From Thiothrix subterranea (GTDB lineage: Bacteria; Pseudomonadota; Gammaproteobacteria; Thiotrichales; Thiotrichaceae), in assembly GCF_030930995.1 (NCBI RefSeq), contig NZ_CP133217.1, positions 3,276,001 to 3,340,000 on the forward strand: a DNA stretch of 64,000 nt, given 5' to 3'. Position numbers and translations under genes: made by a program. Of the stretch, positions 1-8,857 are shown in pieces. The notes under the pieces were generated by a model. That model saw only the letters and a list, made by a program, of their open reading frames with translations. It did no database searches and was not told the origin of the DNA. Within the stretch, counting starts at the first letter, position 1; every line of letters begins with the position of its first letter.

Positions 1-199
1 AGGCCACAAGCTGTATAAAACCCGTGCCAACGGCGCGACCAGTTCCGCAAGCATCCCCAACCCTTACCACAAGCCGAAAAACGCAATTGAGGCGGTATGC
101 AAAATGGCATGGAGTCAGGGCGTCACTGAAGGTGCAAAACATGCCGCCAACGGCGTGACCTTTGCCCAACTCTGCAAAATGTTGGAGGCGTGCCAATGA
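1..199 (+). CDS. C-terminal part of small conserved element protein (82-aa family)
   Basis: The reading frame is open from base 2 to the TGA at 197-199, so only the last 65 residues are in the window. They are almost identical to the C-terminus of the 82-residue protein at 40956-41204. The piece ends in a helical segment (AVCKMAWSQGVTEGAKHAA) followed by two Cys residues near the C-terminus. The stop overlaps the next start as ATGA, which points to translational coupling. I do not recognise the family. The near-identity to the copy 41 kb away, on another element, is the main evidence that this is a real gene. Confidence 0.75.
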   Translation, partial: GHKLYKTRANGATSSASIPNPYHKPKNAIEAVCKMAWSQGVTEGAKHAANGVTFAQLCKMLEACQ

Positions 200-549
200 A
201 TCCACTACTGACACCCCAAGAGCAAGCGCATGTTGCCTCTGTGAGAGCGTTCCAGCACTTTGACACCCCTACTCTATCCGATAACGCCCCGATCAACTGG
301 GAACGCCTTCACGCGCTAATTCCGTGGATTGCCTTCCTGTTTGCCGGATTCGTTTGGGCGACGTTCCTGCTGATTCCGACGGCATTCGGCCTGCATTACG
401 CGGGCATGTTCCCTGCTGCAAGCAATTGGCTGTATGTCCTGATGGGCTTGACCTTGTGTCTGGCCTGTTTCGTCGCTGCACAAGTCAAACACGGAGCGCG
501 GGCTATCCTGTTCGCGTTTGCCGTCCTCCTTTTAAGCTATTGGTTCTGA
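196..549 (+). CDS. Small three-helix membrane protein of element cassette
   Basis: A 117-residue protein. The first 20 or so residues (MNPLLTPQEQAHVA...VRA) match the N-terminus of the protein at 40576-40959, after which the two differ although both are membrane proteins. Three hydrophobic segments lie at about residues 33-58, 65-90 and 98-117. I chose the ATG at 196 because it overlaps the upstream stop (ATGA) exactly as in the homologous cassette; an in-frame GTG at 190 is the alternative. It is followed after 7 bases by the large membrane gene. Function unknown; an envelope-located partner of its two neighbours is the reasonable inference. Confidence 0.75.
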   Translation: MNPLLTPQEQAHVASVRAFQHFDTPTLSDNAPINWERLHALIPWIAFLFAGFVWATFLLIPTAFGLHYAGMFPAASNWLYVLMGLTLCLACFVAAQVKHGARAILFAFAVLLLSYWF

Positions 550-2004
550 GGTAAAAATGATGAATAACGAAAACTTCAATGCTGGCCTCGCGTACAGCGA
601 TTACAAGACCCGCCAAACGTTCTACATGCTGGCGGCGGCGGTAGCCTTCTTAATGTCCAGTTACTTTGTGGTGGGCTATCTGGCGGGCAATTTGCACGTA
701 TTAGAATGGGATGCGTCCCAGTGGGCTAATGGTATCGTAGCCGTCGGCATCACTGCCGTAATGACCGGATACCAATTTATCCTCTATGGCGCGGGCAATG
801 TCGCAGGCGGCAAAAAAGCGACCGTTTTAGCGGTCGTGGTGGCGGTGTCCTTCTCGCTCCTCTCAGAGGTCGGGCAAGGCATGGAGCGGGATACAATCCG
901 CATGGAAACCAAAAGCCAAGAATCCCCGACCTACAAGGCCATTGTAGGCGCGATTGGTGGCAGCGCCAGTGCCTCGCCCTACTCTGCCGACCTGCAAGCC
1001 GCTGAAGTGAAATTAGCGCAATGTGAGCAGCGCCTCGCACAAGGCAAGGAAAAACACTGTGAAGGTAGCAAAGCGCGTGTTGAAGCCGTCAACAAAATGA
1101 TTGCAGGCCATGCAACGGCAAGCCAATCACAAGCCCTAGCCCTCGCTGCAACCGCTAAAGCGATGGAAAAAGACGAAAAGAATTATGCTGCACTGGTGAG
1201 CGTCTTGCGTGAAACGTTCGGTGTGTCTGGCACAATCGGCTCGTTTCTCATCTCGCTAATCATCATCAGCTTTTTCGAGTACGCCTTCCATTACTTAGGC
1301 GGGCAGTTCGCGGCGGCGCGTGAATTCCTGATGGCACACGGCTATGACGTGACCCGCCATTTACGCCAACCACCGCGCAAATTTGATGGCAGCATCAGCA
1401 CCTATTCCGATAAATCCGAATCCGCACCCATGGCAGCGCTTACCGGGTCCGCGAACTCTGCCAAGCAAACCGTGAGCGAATACGCGGCAAAAATAGAGGA
1501 AGGTCTAAAAGCCTCACCTGAAATCATCGCAACCGAATATGCACGGGCGCAACATGGGCGTAATCAGCAAATGGAAGCAATGGGCAATGCAGCTAAAGCC
1601 TTGGGCGATAAGATCGAATCCGCGATTAAAAAACCTGAAGTAGCTGAACGTCATCACCTGTATTGCACACTTGCAAACGGTCGGCAAATGGATAAGGTTT
1701 TTAAAGCACATGAAGCAGATGCAGCGCTTAAAGAATGGCAGCGTTTGAATGAAACTGGCATTGGTGAAGATGGCAACCCCATTGCAAGATTAGGTTTGCA
1801 TCAAACCTATTTTGAAACCGAAAAGGACGCTGAAGCTTTTGAAAAAAAGATCGAAGCGGAAAACCTAAAATGGCAATCTGACGCGCCAGTGATTAAATCG
1901 GTAACAGGCTTTAAACAATCACCCGATCAAGCGGCGAATGTTAATAAACTGTATCAAACCGAAATGGCAAAGCATGAGGCGGGCGAAGTGTTTAACGAAT
2001 CCCC

Positions 2005-3444
2005 CATACGCGCCAACTTAAGCCCCTATCCCCTTGATTAAACACGGCTCAACGCCATTTCTCGGCATTGGTTCAACAGAGCAAGAATGGGGCTGGGCAA
2101 ACATTGCAACGTCCGCTTTCTGGGGCGTTCGCTCAAACTCTTGATGTTGTCATCCTCAAAGCGGGCATCAACAGGGAAACAGGCTTTGATGCCCGCGTTG
2201 AGGTCATTCGCGACGGTTTTCCAAAGTCGCCAATCGGTGAGTCGGCGGGGGTTATCGAGTTTACGTTTGGCATTGGCAAAGCGACTTTGCGTCATCTTTT
2301 CCAGCACGGCGGCGTACAATAATTTGCCGTGTAGATACAGTTCAGCCAGTTTTGAGCCTTTGTGCGCCCGTAGCTCATCGACATTCAGCAAACTTTTGAG
2401 ACGTTTGATCACCAATTCAACCTGCCAGCGGACACGGTAGAGTGCGGATGCGGTGGTGGTACACAGGACTTCAGGCGGTAATGACGTGAAAATCAGTACC
2501 CATTCGCTCAGGCAAAGGGCTTCCGTGCTGGGGTTGCGTCCCTTGTCTTTGGCGCGTTGTTTGGCTTTGCGCCGCGCTTGTGCGGCTTTTTCTTCGGGTA
2601 AGGGGATCGCGTGAAGGTAGCCCTGGATGCGTTTGTTGCCATGACATAACCAAACCGGCACACAACTGGGGCGTTTGCCCAGCTTGCGTAAGCGCGTGTA
2701 CCAGTCGATTTTGACTAGGCGTCCGGCATCATCTCCTTCGCCATCTTCATACAGGTTCATGCTGTGGACGTTGTAGCGTAATACCACATCACCGCCTCGG
2801 TCGATGAAAGGGACAAGCGTTTTGGGTTGGTTATAACCCCGGTCAATCAGCACCACATCGCCTGCTGCCAGCGTGTAATGGTCGAGGTTTTCGCCTTCTT
2901 TATCGGTAGTGACTTCCACTTGATGCAGGCTGAGGTTGATCAAATCAATGGCGATATGCAGGCGGTACGTCGTGGCTGTCGCACCCGGTTCTTGCACGGT
3001 CGAACCGTCAATGACAATGAAGCGGAGTTTGCCGCTATCGACAATCTCGCTTAGCCCAAATACGCCTGCCAGCAGGGATTTTACCCACGGAACACAAGCC
3101 TCCAGTCTTTTTTTACGGCTGTATCACTGAGATAGCCCTGCCTCTGGGCAACCTCCCCGGCGCAACTGCGTAGCGACAAGTCCAAGCCGCAGTACGCCAG
3201 CACTAACTGGAGCAATTGCAGCGGGCTTTTGATCTTGCGGGGACGGGCGAAGGCTTTGAAGGCATACGCTTGTTCGTGATAATCGGCAGGTAACACTTGC
3301 AGGAATTGGGCAAAACGGGTATCTAATAATGGTGGCAACTTCATGGGAACTTTCACTTTGGTCGGTAAAAGTATCCTACATGGAGTTGCCATATCTTGTT
3401 TTCAAGAGGAAACAAGGGGTTAGGGGCTTAAGTTGGCGCGTATG
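2005..3444 (-). mobile_element. IS4-family insertion sequence, 1440 bp, with 11-bp target duplication
   Basis: The ends are inverted repeats of 32 bp with one mismatch: left arm 2005-2036, right arm 3413-3444, both starting CATACGCGCC. The element is flanked by direct repeats AACGAATCCCC at 1994-2004 and 3445-3455. An 11-bp duplication fits the 9-12 bp usual for IS4-family elements. It carries one transposase gene on the minus strand in two overlapping frames. The intact ends and identical target duplications point to a recent insertion. Confidence 0.93.
2038..3392 (-). CDS. IS4-family DDE transposase in two frames joined by a -1 shift
   Basis: The first frame runs 3392-3081 (103 residues) and the second is open from upstream of 2997 to the stop at 2038-2040. 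A -1 shift at the A7 run (3108-3114, minus strand) joins them into 451 residues, the normal size for the family. The joined protein has the first catalytic Asp in IDGSTVQEPG, the second in VLIDRGYNQPK, and the IS4 signature Y-x2-R-x3-E-x6-K in YRVRWQVELVIKRLK. The join falls 35-40 codons before the first catalytic Asp, so neither half alone can be active. This could be programmed frameshifting, a real inactivating deletion, or one missing A in a homopolymer call. Confidence 0.85.
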
Positions 3445-3657
3445 AACGAATCCCCTACCCCGCCAATTCAGCGTATGTCTGTATCTGACACCATCCGTGC
3501 GTTAGTCGATGCGGTTAAAAAATCAGGTGCAAAAACTGACGCGGATATTCAGGCGCAAGTATTCGACGCTTATGCAAAACTGTTTAACCCTGCTGACTTG
3601 GATGATGGCGACTTGCTGAAAGTAGCGGCGAAGATTGCCAAGGCAATACCCGCAACC

Positions 3658-4053
3658 AATGAACGCGCTCATTCCGCGAATGAACAGATCATTGATGAAC
3701 GCAATGAACGTGGTGCTAATGAACACGCTCATTCCCCTATGTTCATTCCAACCAATGAACGCGCTCATTCGGGCAATGAACGTACCGCAGGCAATGAACC
3801 TGTTCATTCAACCAATGAACGCGCTCATTCGTATGATGCGGAAAAAGAGCTACTGGAAGCCATGAAGGACGCACAAGGCAAGATCGAAGCCGACATTCTG
3901 AAAGAGGGCTACGGGCTGTATGAACAATGGAAAGCCGCGATTCTGTCAGGTGAACTAAAAGTGACTACCAGAGAGGGACGCTCATTCGTGAACGCTCATT
4001 TGTGCCAAGGCAAAAAGCGCACGATTACACCCGAAGGAATGAACGCGCTCATT
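3658..4053 (+). repeat. Near-palindromic AATGAACGCGCTCATT repeats inside the coding sequence
   Basis: The 17-mer AATGAACGCGCTCATTC occurs at 3658-3674, 3754-3770 and 3814-3830, with a one-base variant at 3718-3734 and a 16-base copy at 4038-4053. Partial units (GAACGCTCATT) lie near 3980-4000. Each unit is a palindrome apart from one symmetric base pair. In the main cluster the frame reads NERAHS, but the 4038 copy is read in the same phase as NALI, so it is the DNA word rather than the peptide that recurs. Confidence 0.85.
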
Positions 4054-4169
4054 GTCATCTGGCAAGCGAGAGCCGCGAAAGAGGGCCTGTTGCTGCTGAA
4101 TCCAAAGTACACCGGAAAACCGCCTTTCTCTAAATACCTGTTAGCGTAACCCGCGATTCATTCACCAAG

Positions 4170-4192
4170 AGCCGGACTAGTTCCGGCTTTTT
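4170..4192 (+). terminator. Rho-independent terminator after the element membrane gene
   Basis: AGCCGGA-CTAG-TTCCGGCT followed by TTTTT, 20 bases after the stop at 4149. The stem is short but GC-rich with a proper T-tract. Confidence 0.8.
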
Positions 4193-4240
4193 GCATTTGT
4201 GGCATGATGCGCGGTTTCAATGCAAACGTAAGGTGATGCG

Positions 4241-4528
4241 ATGTATCAAGACTGGAAGCAATGGGGACGTGCAATATTCGCACTGCTAACCCTCTTATTG
4301 GTGAGTTGGCTAATCGACGCAAAGCAGCTTGTTCAATTCGCTAACTGGCAATTCATGAACGATCTTCCTGAATGGTTAGGCTGGTTGCAAGTATCGCTCT
4401 TTGCCATTGCAGCGGGTTTGATATTCCCGAAGGCGAAACACTTTGAGGAATGGTGTAGTGATTGGCAACAATTCATAATCGGTGGGTTCGTGTGGGGTAT
4501 CGCCTTGTTTATGTCACTGTGGCGATAG
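4241..4528 (+). CDS. Small membrane protein, unknown function
   Basis: A 95-residue protein with three hydrophobic stretches (about 10-25, 45-63, 76-93) and many Trp residues. The ATG at 4241 is preceded by TAAGGTG at 6-8 bases, a plausible ribosome binding site. It is the last gene before tRNA-Met and lies on the same strand as the element cassette, so it may belong to the mobile element or to the chromosome. No family recognised. 4529-4652 holds no gene I can support. Confidence 0.6.
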   Translation: MYQDWKQWGRAIFALLTLLLVSWLIDAKQLVQFANWQFMNDLPEWLGWLQVSLFAIAAGLIFPKAKHFEEWCSDWQQFIIGGFVWGIALFMSLWR

Positions 4529-4652
4529 TGGGAAGAGGGTTGTTCAATCCTAGCAAACAAATTGCGTGACTAAAGTGGTGACTAAGAAAGCCGAAAAATT
4601 TACCGAAACGAAAAAAGGTTGCACCAGCTAAGATGCAATCCTTTGAATTTCT

Positions 4653-4729
4653 TGGTGGCTACACCTAGATTCGAACTAGGGACCCCATCATTATGAGTGA
4701 TGTGCTCTAACCAACTGAGCTATGTAGCC
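4653..4729 (-). tRNA. tRNA-Met (CAT), elongator type
   Basis: A 77-nt cloverleaf on the minus strand: acceptor GGCTACA/TGTAGCC with encoded CCA, D-loop AGCTCAGTTGGTTAGAGC, anticodon loop CTCATAA (anticodon CAT) and T-arm GTTCGAATC. The sequence closely follows the enterobacterial elongator tRNA-Met. It marks the chromosome side of the accessory region at the window start. Confidence 0.97.
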
Positions 4730-4781
4730 AAGAGGCCGCGATAATAGCGATCCTCACGGGTGTTGTCAACGAATTTTGAAA

Positions 4782-5243
4782 TTATTGCACCGCCACGCCC
4801 GCTGCCACCAATAACAAGGCGACAATCACCGTCAAATGCAGACGCATTTTGCCATAACTCGATGATAACTTATCGAATAACAGCAATGCATCGACCACAT
4901 AAGCAAACACCACCAAACCCGCCAATACAAATAGCGCCCATTGAATCGGCAGCAACAACGCAAACCACGCCAACACACTCGGCACCACGCTAAACAGCAA
5001 CAACTTACCGAGTTCGCTCTCATTCAGCGTATCCTGCATTCCCAACGCCACGCCCCAATGCACCGCACCAAGGAAACTCAAAATAAGCGCCGCATACGCC
5101 GCCAGCCACCAATCCAATCGCACACTTTCCAACAGCGGCACATCCATTCCTAGCAATAACGCCACGGTCAAAGCAAAAAACGGCACTAAGCCGCCATAAC
5201 CTAACCACCACATTACTGTCGGCAAAGCACGTTTGGGCTGCAT
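4782..5243 (-). CDS. DUF3429 family inner-membrane protein
   Basis: About 153 residues with five hydrophobic helices and the DUF3429 hallmark Y-G-G-L-(I/V)-P-F in helix 1 and FLGAVHWG in helix 2. I chose the ATG at 5243 because AGGAG lies 8 bases upstream; the longer form from 5270 would overlap the lipocalin gene. It is the second gene of a minus-strand pair behind blc. Function unknown in the family. Confidence 0.85.
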   Translation of the reverse strand: MQPKRALPTVMWWLGYGGLVPFFALTVALLLGMDVPLLESVRLDWWLAAYAALILSFLGAVHWGVALGMQDTLNESELGKLLLFSVVPSVLAWFALLLPIQWALFVLAGLVVFAYVVDALLLFDKLSSSYGKMRLHLTVIVALLLVAAGVAVQ

Positions 5244-5266
5244 GAGATTCTCCTGTTTAGCTGGTA

Positions 5267-5794
5267 TCACTGTTTCACAAAAATCAGCTTGTCGGTAGCA
5301 AAACCAAGGCTTTTCGCCTTATCCACCAAGCGCTGTTGCACCGCTGCATCCAATTGCGGCGTGCGCGACAAAATCCACAAGTACTCGCGGTCATTGCCCA
5401 CAATCAGCACGTATTGGTAATTCGGATCGAGTTCCACAATATTATAACCGCCGTAAAACGGACCAAAGAACGACACCTTCAATTGCCCAACATCTTGTGC
5501 ACCGACAAATTTAGCACGGCCTTCCGCCTCTTCCTGTTTCTGCTTAGCCGTGTTGTAACCACGGTTAATGACGCGAATATCACCATCCTCACGCAAGCTG
5601 TATTCCGCCGTTACCTGTTCCAAGCCACGCTCAAAAGAATGATCCAATCGTGCCACTTCATACCATTTGCCCAAATAACGGTCAGCTTGAAAACCTGTCA
5701 CCGGCGTTATGCCATCTGGAATTCCAACGCAACCGGATAACCACAGCATCAAACCCAACAACCACGCGAAAGATAATTTTTTATAACACTTCAT
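5267..5794 (-). CDS. blc: Bacterial lipocalin, outer-membrane lipoprotein (Blc-like)
   Basis: A 175-residue protein with a lipoprotein signal (residues 1-22, lipobox LSGC) followed by the lipocalin signature GKWYEVARLDHSFERG and the second conserved block YNIVELDPNYQYVLIVGNDREYLWILSR. Blc proteins bind lysophospholipids or fatty acids and are anchored in the outer membrane. The start at 5794 has AAGGAG 8 bases upstream; the upstream extension has no signal peptide. Ends 23 bases before the DUF3429 gene. Confidence 0.93.
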   Translation of the reverse strand: MKCYKKLSFAWLLGLMLWLSGCVGIPDGITPVTGFQADRYLGKWYEVARLDHSFERGLEQVTAEYSLREDGDIRVINRGYNTAKQKQEEAEGRAKFVGAQDVGQLKVSFFGPFYGGYNIVELDPNYQYVLIVGNDREYLWILSRTPQLDAAVQQRLVDKAKSLGFATDKLIFVKQ

Positions 5795-5895
5795 GAAAAA
5801 ACTCCTTGTAAAGTGTAATGATAATAGCATCGAAGTTGTACAGTACTGATAAGCATCAAGAATCTTGCGGTTTAAGACCATCACAACAGCAAGCT

Positions 5896-6681
5896 TCACC
5901 CAATCAACACCGAACGCATCGAAATCGAGCCGTAAGCAAAACCTTCGACCGGATAACTGACGCGCTCCCCTGCATCTTTGAGCGCCAACGCATACAGTAA
6001 CGGCAAATAATGCTCAATGGTCGGAACAGCAAGCAGCGCATCCTCCCCAAACCCAGCATAATTCAGCAACGGCTGATGCCTATCATTATTGATGCAAGCA
6101 CACACCGCCTGATCAAAGCGTTGCGCCCAATCAAAAGCATGATCTTCCGGCAAAGCCATACGCCGCAAATTATGTACAATATTACCACTACATAGCACCA
6201 ACACCCCTTCAGCACGCAAAAAAGCCAGTTGCTGCGCCAAAGCGTAATGGGCGCCGGGTGGCTGAGTCGCATCCATGCTCAACTGAATCACCGGAATATC
6301 CGCCTGTGGGTACATCACGGACAGCGGACACCATGCGCCATGATCCAGCCCCCAGCGCTCATCCAACCCAATATGCGCATGGTTAACCTGCTGCGCAATC
6401 CGTTCCGCCAGCGCTGGCGCACCGGGTGCGGGGTATTGCATCTGAAACAAGCGCGCATCCATACGCCCGAAGTCGTGAATAGTGCGCGGTTGCAGCATCG
6501 CCGTTACCAGCGTTTTAGCGTGCGTCAGCCAATGCGCAGAAACCACTAGGATTGCCTGTGGGCGCGGCAAATTTTGCGCTAATTGTCGCCAAGCACGGGT
6601 ATAACGGTTATCGCTCAACACCAATGTCGGCGCACCATGCCCGATAAAAACGACCGGCATTTTGGGCAGATGCTCAACCAT
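5896..6681 (-). CDS. ygiD: DODA-type extradiol ring-opening dioxygenase (YgiD-like)
   Basis: About 261 residues. It begins MPVVFIGHGAPT within eight residues of the chosen start, has the SAHW block, and the DHGAWCPL and GNIVHNLR blocks, which carry the metal-binding His residues of the LigB superfamily. E. coli YgiD is a Zn-dependent 4,5-DOPA extradiol dioxygenase. The ATG at 6681 has AGGAG 11 bases upstream. The upstream DUF924 gene ends 17 bases before it, so the two probably form an operon. Confidence 0.9.
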   Translation of the reverse strand: MVEHLPKMPVVFIGHGAPTLVLSDNRYTRAWRQLAQNLPRPQAILVVSAHWLTHAKTLVTAMLQPRTIHDFGRMDARLFQMQYPAPGAPALAERIAQQVNHAHIGLDERWGLDHGAWCPLSVMYPQADIPVIQLSMDATQPPGAHYALAQQLAFLRAEGVLVLCSGNIVHNLRRMALPEDHAFDWAQRFDQAVCACINNDRHQPLLNYAGFGEDALLAVPTIEHYLPLLYALALKDAGERVSYPVEGFAYGSISMRSVLIG

Positions 6682-6697
6682 ATCACGGTTCACTCCT

Positions 6698-7243
6698 CTA
6701 ACCCGTAAACGCTTCTTTGGAAGCCAGATACGCCAATTCATCCGCCGTGCTCTCTCGCCCTAACACCGCATTACGGTGCGGAAAACGCCCAAACCGCCGC
6801 ACAATGTCACGATGATGGCGAGCAAATTTCGCATTCGCGTCCAAACCAGCCGCATCAAATAAGCGCACCGACTCATCTTGATCGAGCAAATGTTCGCTGT
6901 GCATCAACGGCATGTAGAGGAAACTGCGGCGTTCCAGTGGCAACACGGTATCAAGCCCACGTTGCACCGCCTGCTTGCTGACGGCAACCGCTTGCTGTTC
7001 GGTAGAAAAACTGCGGACTTCCCCCCGAAACATATTCAGCGGGAACTGATCCAGCACGATACACAAAGCCAAGCAACCTTCCGGTGTTGTTTGCCAAGCA
7101 TCTAACTCACCTGCCGCCGCTTGCTCCCAAAGTGTAGCGAAACGCTCGCGGATGTCGGCATCAATGACAGGCGTGGACGTAAACCAATGTTCTGACATCG
7201 GCGGGCTGTACCAAAAATCGAGAATGTCATCAGGGGTAATCAT
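6698..7243 (-). CDS. DUF924 family protein
   Basis: A 181-residue protein with the DUF924 blocks: ILDFWYSPP at the N-terminus, ALCIVLDQFPLNMFRG in the middle, LPLERRSFLYMPLMHSE and a C-terminal RFGRFPHRNAVLGRES. The family is all-helical and of unknown biochemical function. Starts at ATG 7243; the divergent gene at 7390 leaves a 146-base intergenic region likely holding both promoters. Confidence 0.93.
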   Translation of the reverse strand: MITPDDILDFWYSPPMSEHWFTSTPVIDADIRERFATLWEQAAAGELDAWQTTPEGCLALCIVLDQFPLNMFRGEVRSFSTEQQAVAVSKQAVQRGLDTVLPLERRSFLYMPLMHSEHLLDQDESVRLFDAAGLDANAKFARHHRDIVRRFGRFPHRNAVLGRESTADELAYLASKEAFTG

Positions 7244-7389
7244 GCGTAATTCCTCATTATCAGTGCAAACCGTGTATTCATAGCTTGTCAGCAGTCATAG
7301 TGCAAAAAGCGGAATCACACTAAGGTCTCTTGAAATATATTAGAAAAAACTTATATTTAACATTAGTAATTCAAAAGGTTAATCCGCAC

Positions 7390-7761
7390 ATGACAATATC
7401 AAAAGTAACCTGCTTCCACGACGGCGAATGCCCCATCTGCAACCTCGAAATCAACGGCATGAAAAAGCTGGATACAGCGGGCAATATCCAATGGGTCGAC
7501 ATTACCCAAGAACCCGAAGCCTTAGCAGCGGCAGGCATCACCTACAAGCAAGCAATGGAGCGTATTCACGTCATCGGCGCAGATCAGCAAATGCAAACCG
7601 GTATACGCGGTTTCATTCAAGTGTGGAAACAGCTCCCTTACTACCGACGCATCGCTGGCTTGGTCGAGCGTTTGCCGTTCTTGATTCCGTTGATGGAAGG
7701 TGGTTATCGCGTGTTCGCGTACTGGCGGTTGCCGCTCACTGGCAAAAAACGCCTGCAATAA
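7390..7761 (+). CDS. DCC-family (DUF393) thiol-disulfide oxidoreductase-like protein
   Basis: About 123 residues. The family motif is present as FHDGECPICNLE near residue 9 (DxxCPxC, compare the DCC motif), followed by IQWVDI and a C-terminal LPLTGKKR. The fold is thioredoxin-like and the Cys pair suggests redox activity. The ATG at 7390 is preceded by AAAGG; an earlier in-frame ATG at 7330 adds 20 residues unlike the family. It converges on the DUF2452 gene with a 4-base gap. Confidence 0.9.
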   Translation: MTISKVTCFHDGECPICNLEINGMKKLDTAGNIQWVDITQEPEALAAAGITYKQAMERIHVIGADQQMQTGIRGFIQVWKQLPYYRRIAGLVERLPFLIPLMEGGYRVFAYWRLPLTGKKRLQ

Positions 7762-7765
7762 ATGC

Positions 7766-8329
7766 TCAAAAACTCGCAGGCAATGCCTTAAACGCCTGCT
7801 GATAATTCAATTGCGCAATCCCCGACAAGTGCATCGACTTGCCCAATGAACTCGCCAACGCCGACGCAAACACGCGCTGATAAAACGGCAGGGATGCCAC
7901 ATACACCGGCAATGCCGCCTCCAGCGTCGGACTCGCCTGCAACGCCTGCTCCAACGTTTCGCGCCGCGTGCGAATGTACGCAATAAACGCCGCGTCTTGC
8001 GCCGTTTCCGCACTCAACTCCAATGTCCACGCCAAATCATCATGCAATTCACAGCACCCAATCACCTGATCAAACGTCGGCACACTCCATTGTTGCGGGA
8101 ACACCGGCGAAAGCTGAAACCGTTCACCGTAGCGATACAGCCAATATTTACGCCCGCGCACCGGTTTGAAACTGAAGCGGCTTTCCAACACAAACATCGA
8201 CGTAAACAAATCAGCCGTCATTTGTTCAAGGTGTTTCGGCACAATGCGCACACCGCTGCTGGCATTGCCCAACGCCGCTAATACTGGCACTAGCCCTTTG
8301 CCTTGCGGGTTCGGATTTTTCTGTTTCAC
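7766..8329 (-). CDS. DUF2452 domain protein
   Basis: About 187 residues with the N-terminal NPNPQGKGLVPVL motif of DUF2452 and a conserved FSFKPVRGRKYWLYRY block. I prefer the GTG at 8329 because TAGGAA lies about 9 bases upstream and the family usually starts only a few residues before the NPxPQGKG motif. The first 20 residues of the longer frame would overlap the upstream gene. It follows the TIGR03643 gene after 10 bases. Confidence 0.85.
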   Translation of the reverse strand: MKQKNPNPQGKGLVPVLAALGNASSGVRIVPKHLEQMTADLFTSMFVLESRFSFKPVRGRKYWLYRYGERFQLSPVFPQQWSVPTFDQVIGCCELHDDLAWTLELSAETAQDAAFIAYIRTRRETLEQALQASPTLEAALPVYVASLPFYQRVFASALASSLGKSMHLSGIAQLNYQQAFKALPASF

Positions 8330-8339
8330 GATCTCATTC

Positions 8340-8603
8340 CTAACGGGTGCGTTGTGAGGGGCAAACAAATCGCCCGACCAGAAAACCACGCTTGCCCAAA
8401 TGTTTGGTGGTGCGCCCCGCCATGCGTTTGCGCCACATCTTAAAGCTGGACGGCTGCATCTGTTGGCGCATCAAATCAATCACCGCCGTTTCGTCCAAAC
8501 CGTAGAGCGTGTTAATGGCCTCAAACGGCGTGCGGTCTTCCCACGCCATTTCCACGATGCGGCTCAAGTCGGCCTCATTGAAAGCAGTTTTGTATAACTT
8601 CAT
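8340..8603 (-). CDS. DUF2805 / TIGR03643 family protein
   Basis: An 87-residue basic protein with the family core: FNEADLSRIVEMAWEDRTPFEAI, then LMRQQMQPSSFKMWRKRMAGR and TKHLGK. It is often found next to FeS-type photolyase/cryptochrome genes and DUF2256 proteins, and that is the context here, divergently 100 bases away. Biochemical role unknown; it looks like a small nucleic-acid binding helical protein. Confidence 0.9.
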   Translation of the reverse strand: MKLYKTAFNEADLSRIVEMAWEDRTPFEAINTLYGLDETAVIDLMRQQMQPSSFKMWRKRMAGRTTKHLGKRGFLVGRFVCPSQRTR

Positions 8604-8701
8604 CTGAAAAATACCTTGTAAACTCTCCCGATAATAGCACCAGACTTATACATTACTGATAATCAGCATTAACATTGCGGTTTAAGGATTCAACAACGTA
8701 C

Positions 8702-8857
8702 ATGGCACACCACAAACCCACCCTCCCCCACAAAACCTGCCCCGTCTGCCAACGCCCCTTCGCGTGGCGCAAAAAATGGGAAAAATGCTGGGATGAGGTG
8801 AAATACTGTTCCGAACGCTGCCGCCGCAGCCGTGACACGGGCGCACCCCATGCGTAA
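8702..8857 (+). CDS. DUF2256 zinc-ribbon-like protein
   Basis: A 51-residue protein with KTCPVCQRPFAWRKKWEKCWDEVKYCSERCR, giving two CxxC-type pairs as expected for DUF2256. The ATG at 8702 gives the normal N-terminus. Its stop (8855-8857) lies inside the start of the photolyase gene (ATGCGTAA), so the two are translationally coupled. Known mostly from photolyase neighbourhoods; function unknown. Confidence 0.9.
   Translation: MAHHKPTLPHKTCPVCQRPFAWRKKWEKCWDEVKYCSERCRRSRDTGAPHA

Larger units (their letters stand above)
557..4149 (+). pseudogene. Large element membrane protein interrupted by an IS (557-2004 joined to 3456-4149)
   Basis: If the IS at 2005-3444 and one copy of its 11-bp target duplication are removed, 557-2004 joins 3456-4149 in frame into a 713-residue protein. 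The N-terminal half has hydrophobic helices at about 21-43, 56-80, 88-104 and 226-246, with a long helical loop between helices 3 and 4 that carries Cys156 and Cys168 (C-x11-C ending KHC-x-G). The C-terminal about 80 residues resemble the end of the 539-residue protein at 38943-40562, which also shares the C-x11-C loop. The linker has repeated NERAHS units. As the sequence stands, the upstream half ends at a stop inside the IS (2039-2041) and the downstream half could start only from internal codons. Function unknown. Confidence 0.8.

Noticed and set aside
3658-3830. Possible CRISPR-like array
   Set aside because: The repeats are 17 bp, spacing is irregular (60, 36, 60), the spacers themselves are repeat-like and the region is an open reading frame. 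No cas gene is near.
4150-4729. tRNA-Met as the integration site of the first element
   Set aside because: No integrase lies between the cassette and the tRNA and the other end is outside the window, so no att pair can be shown.
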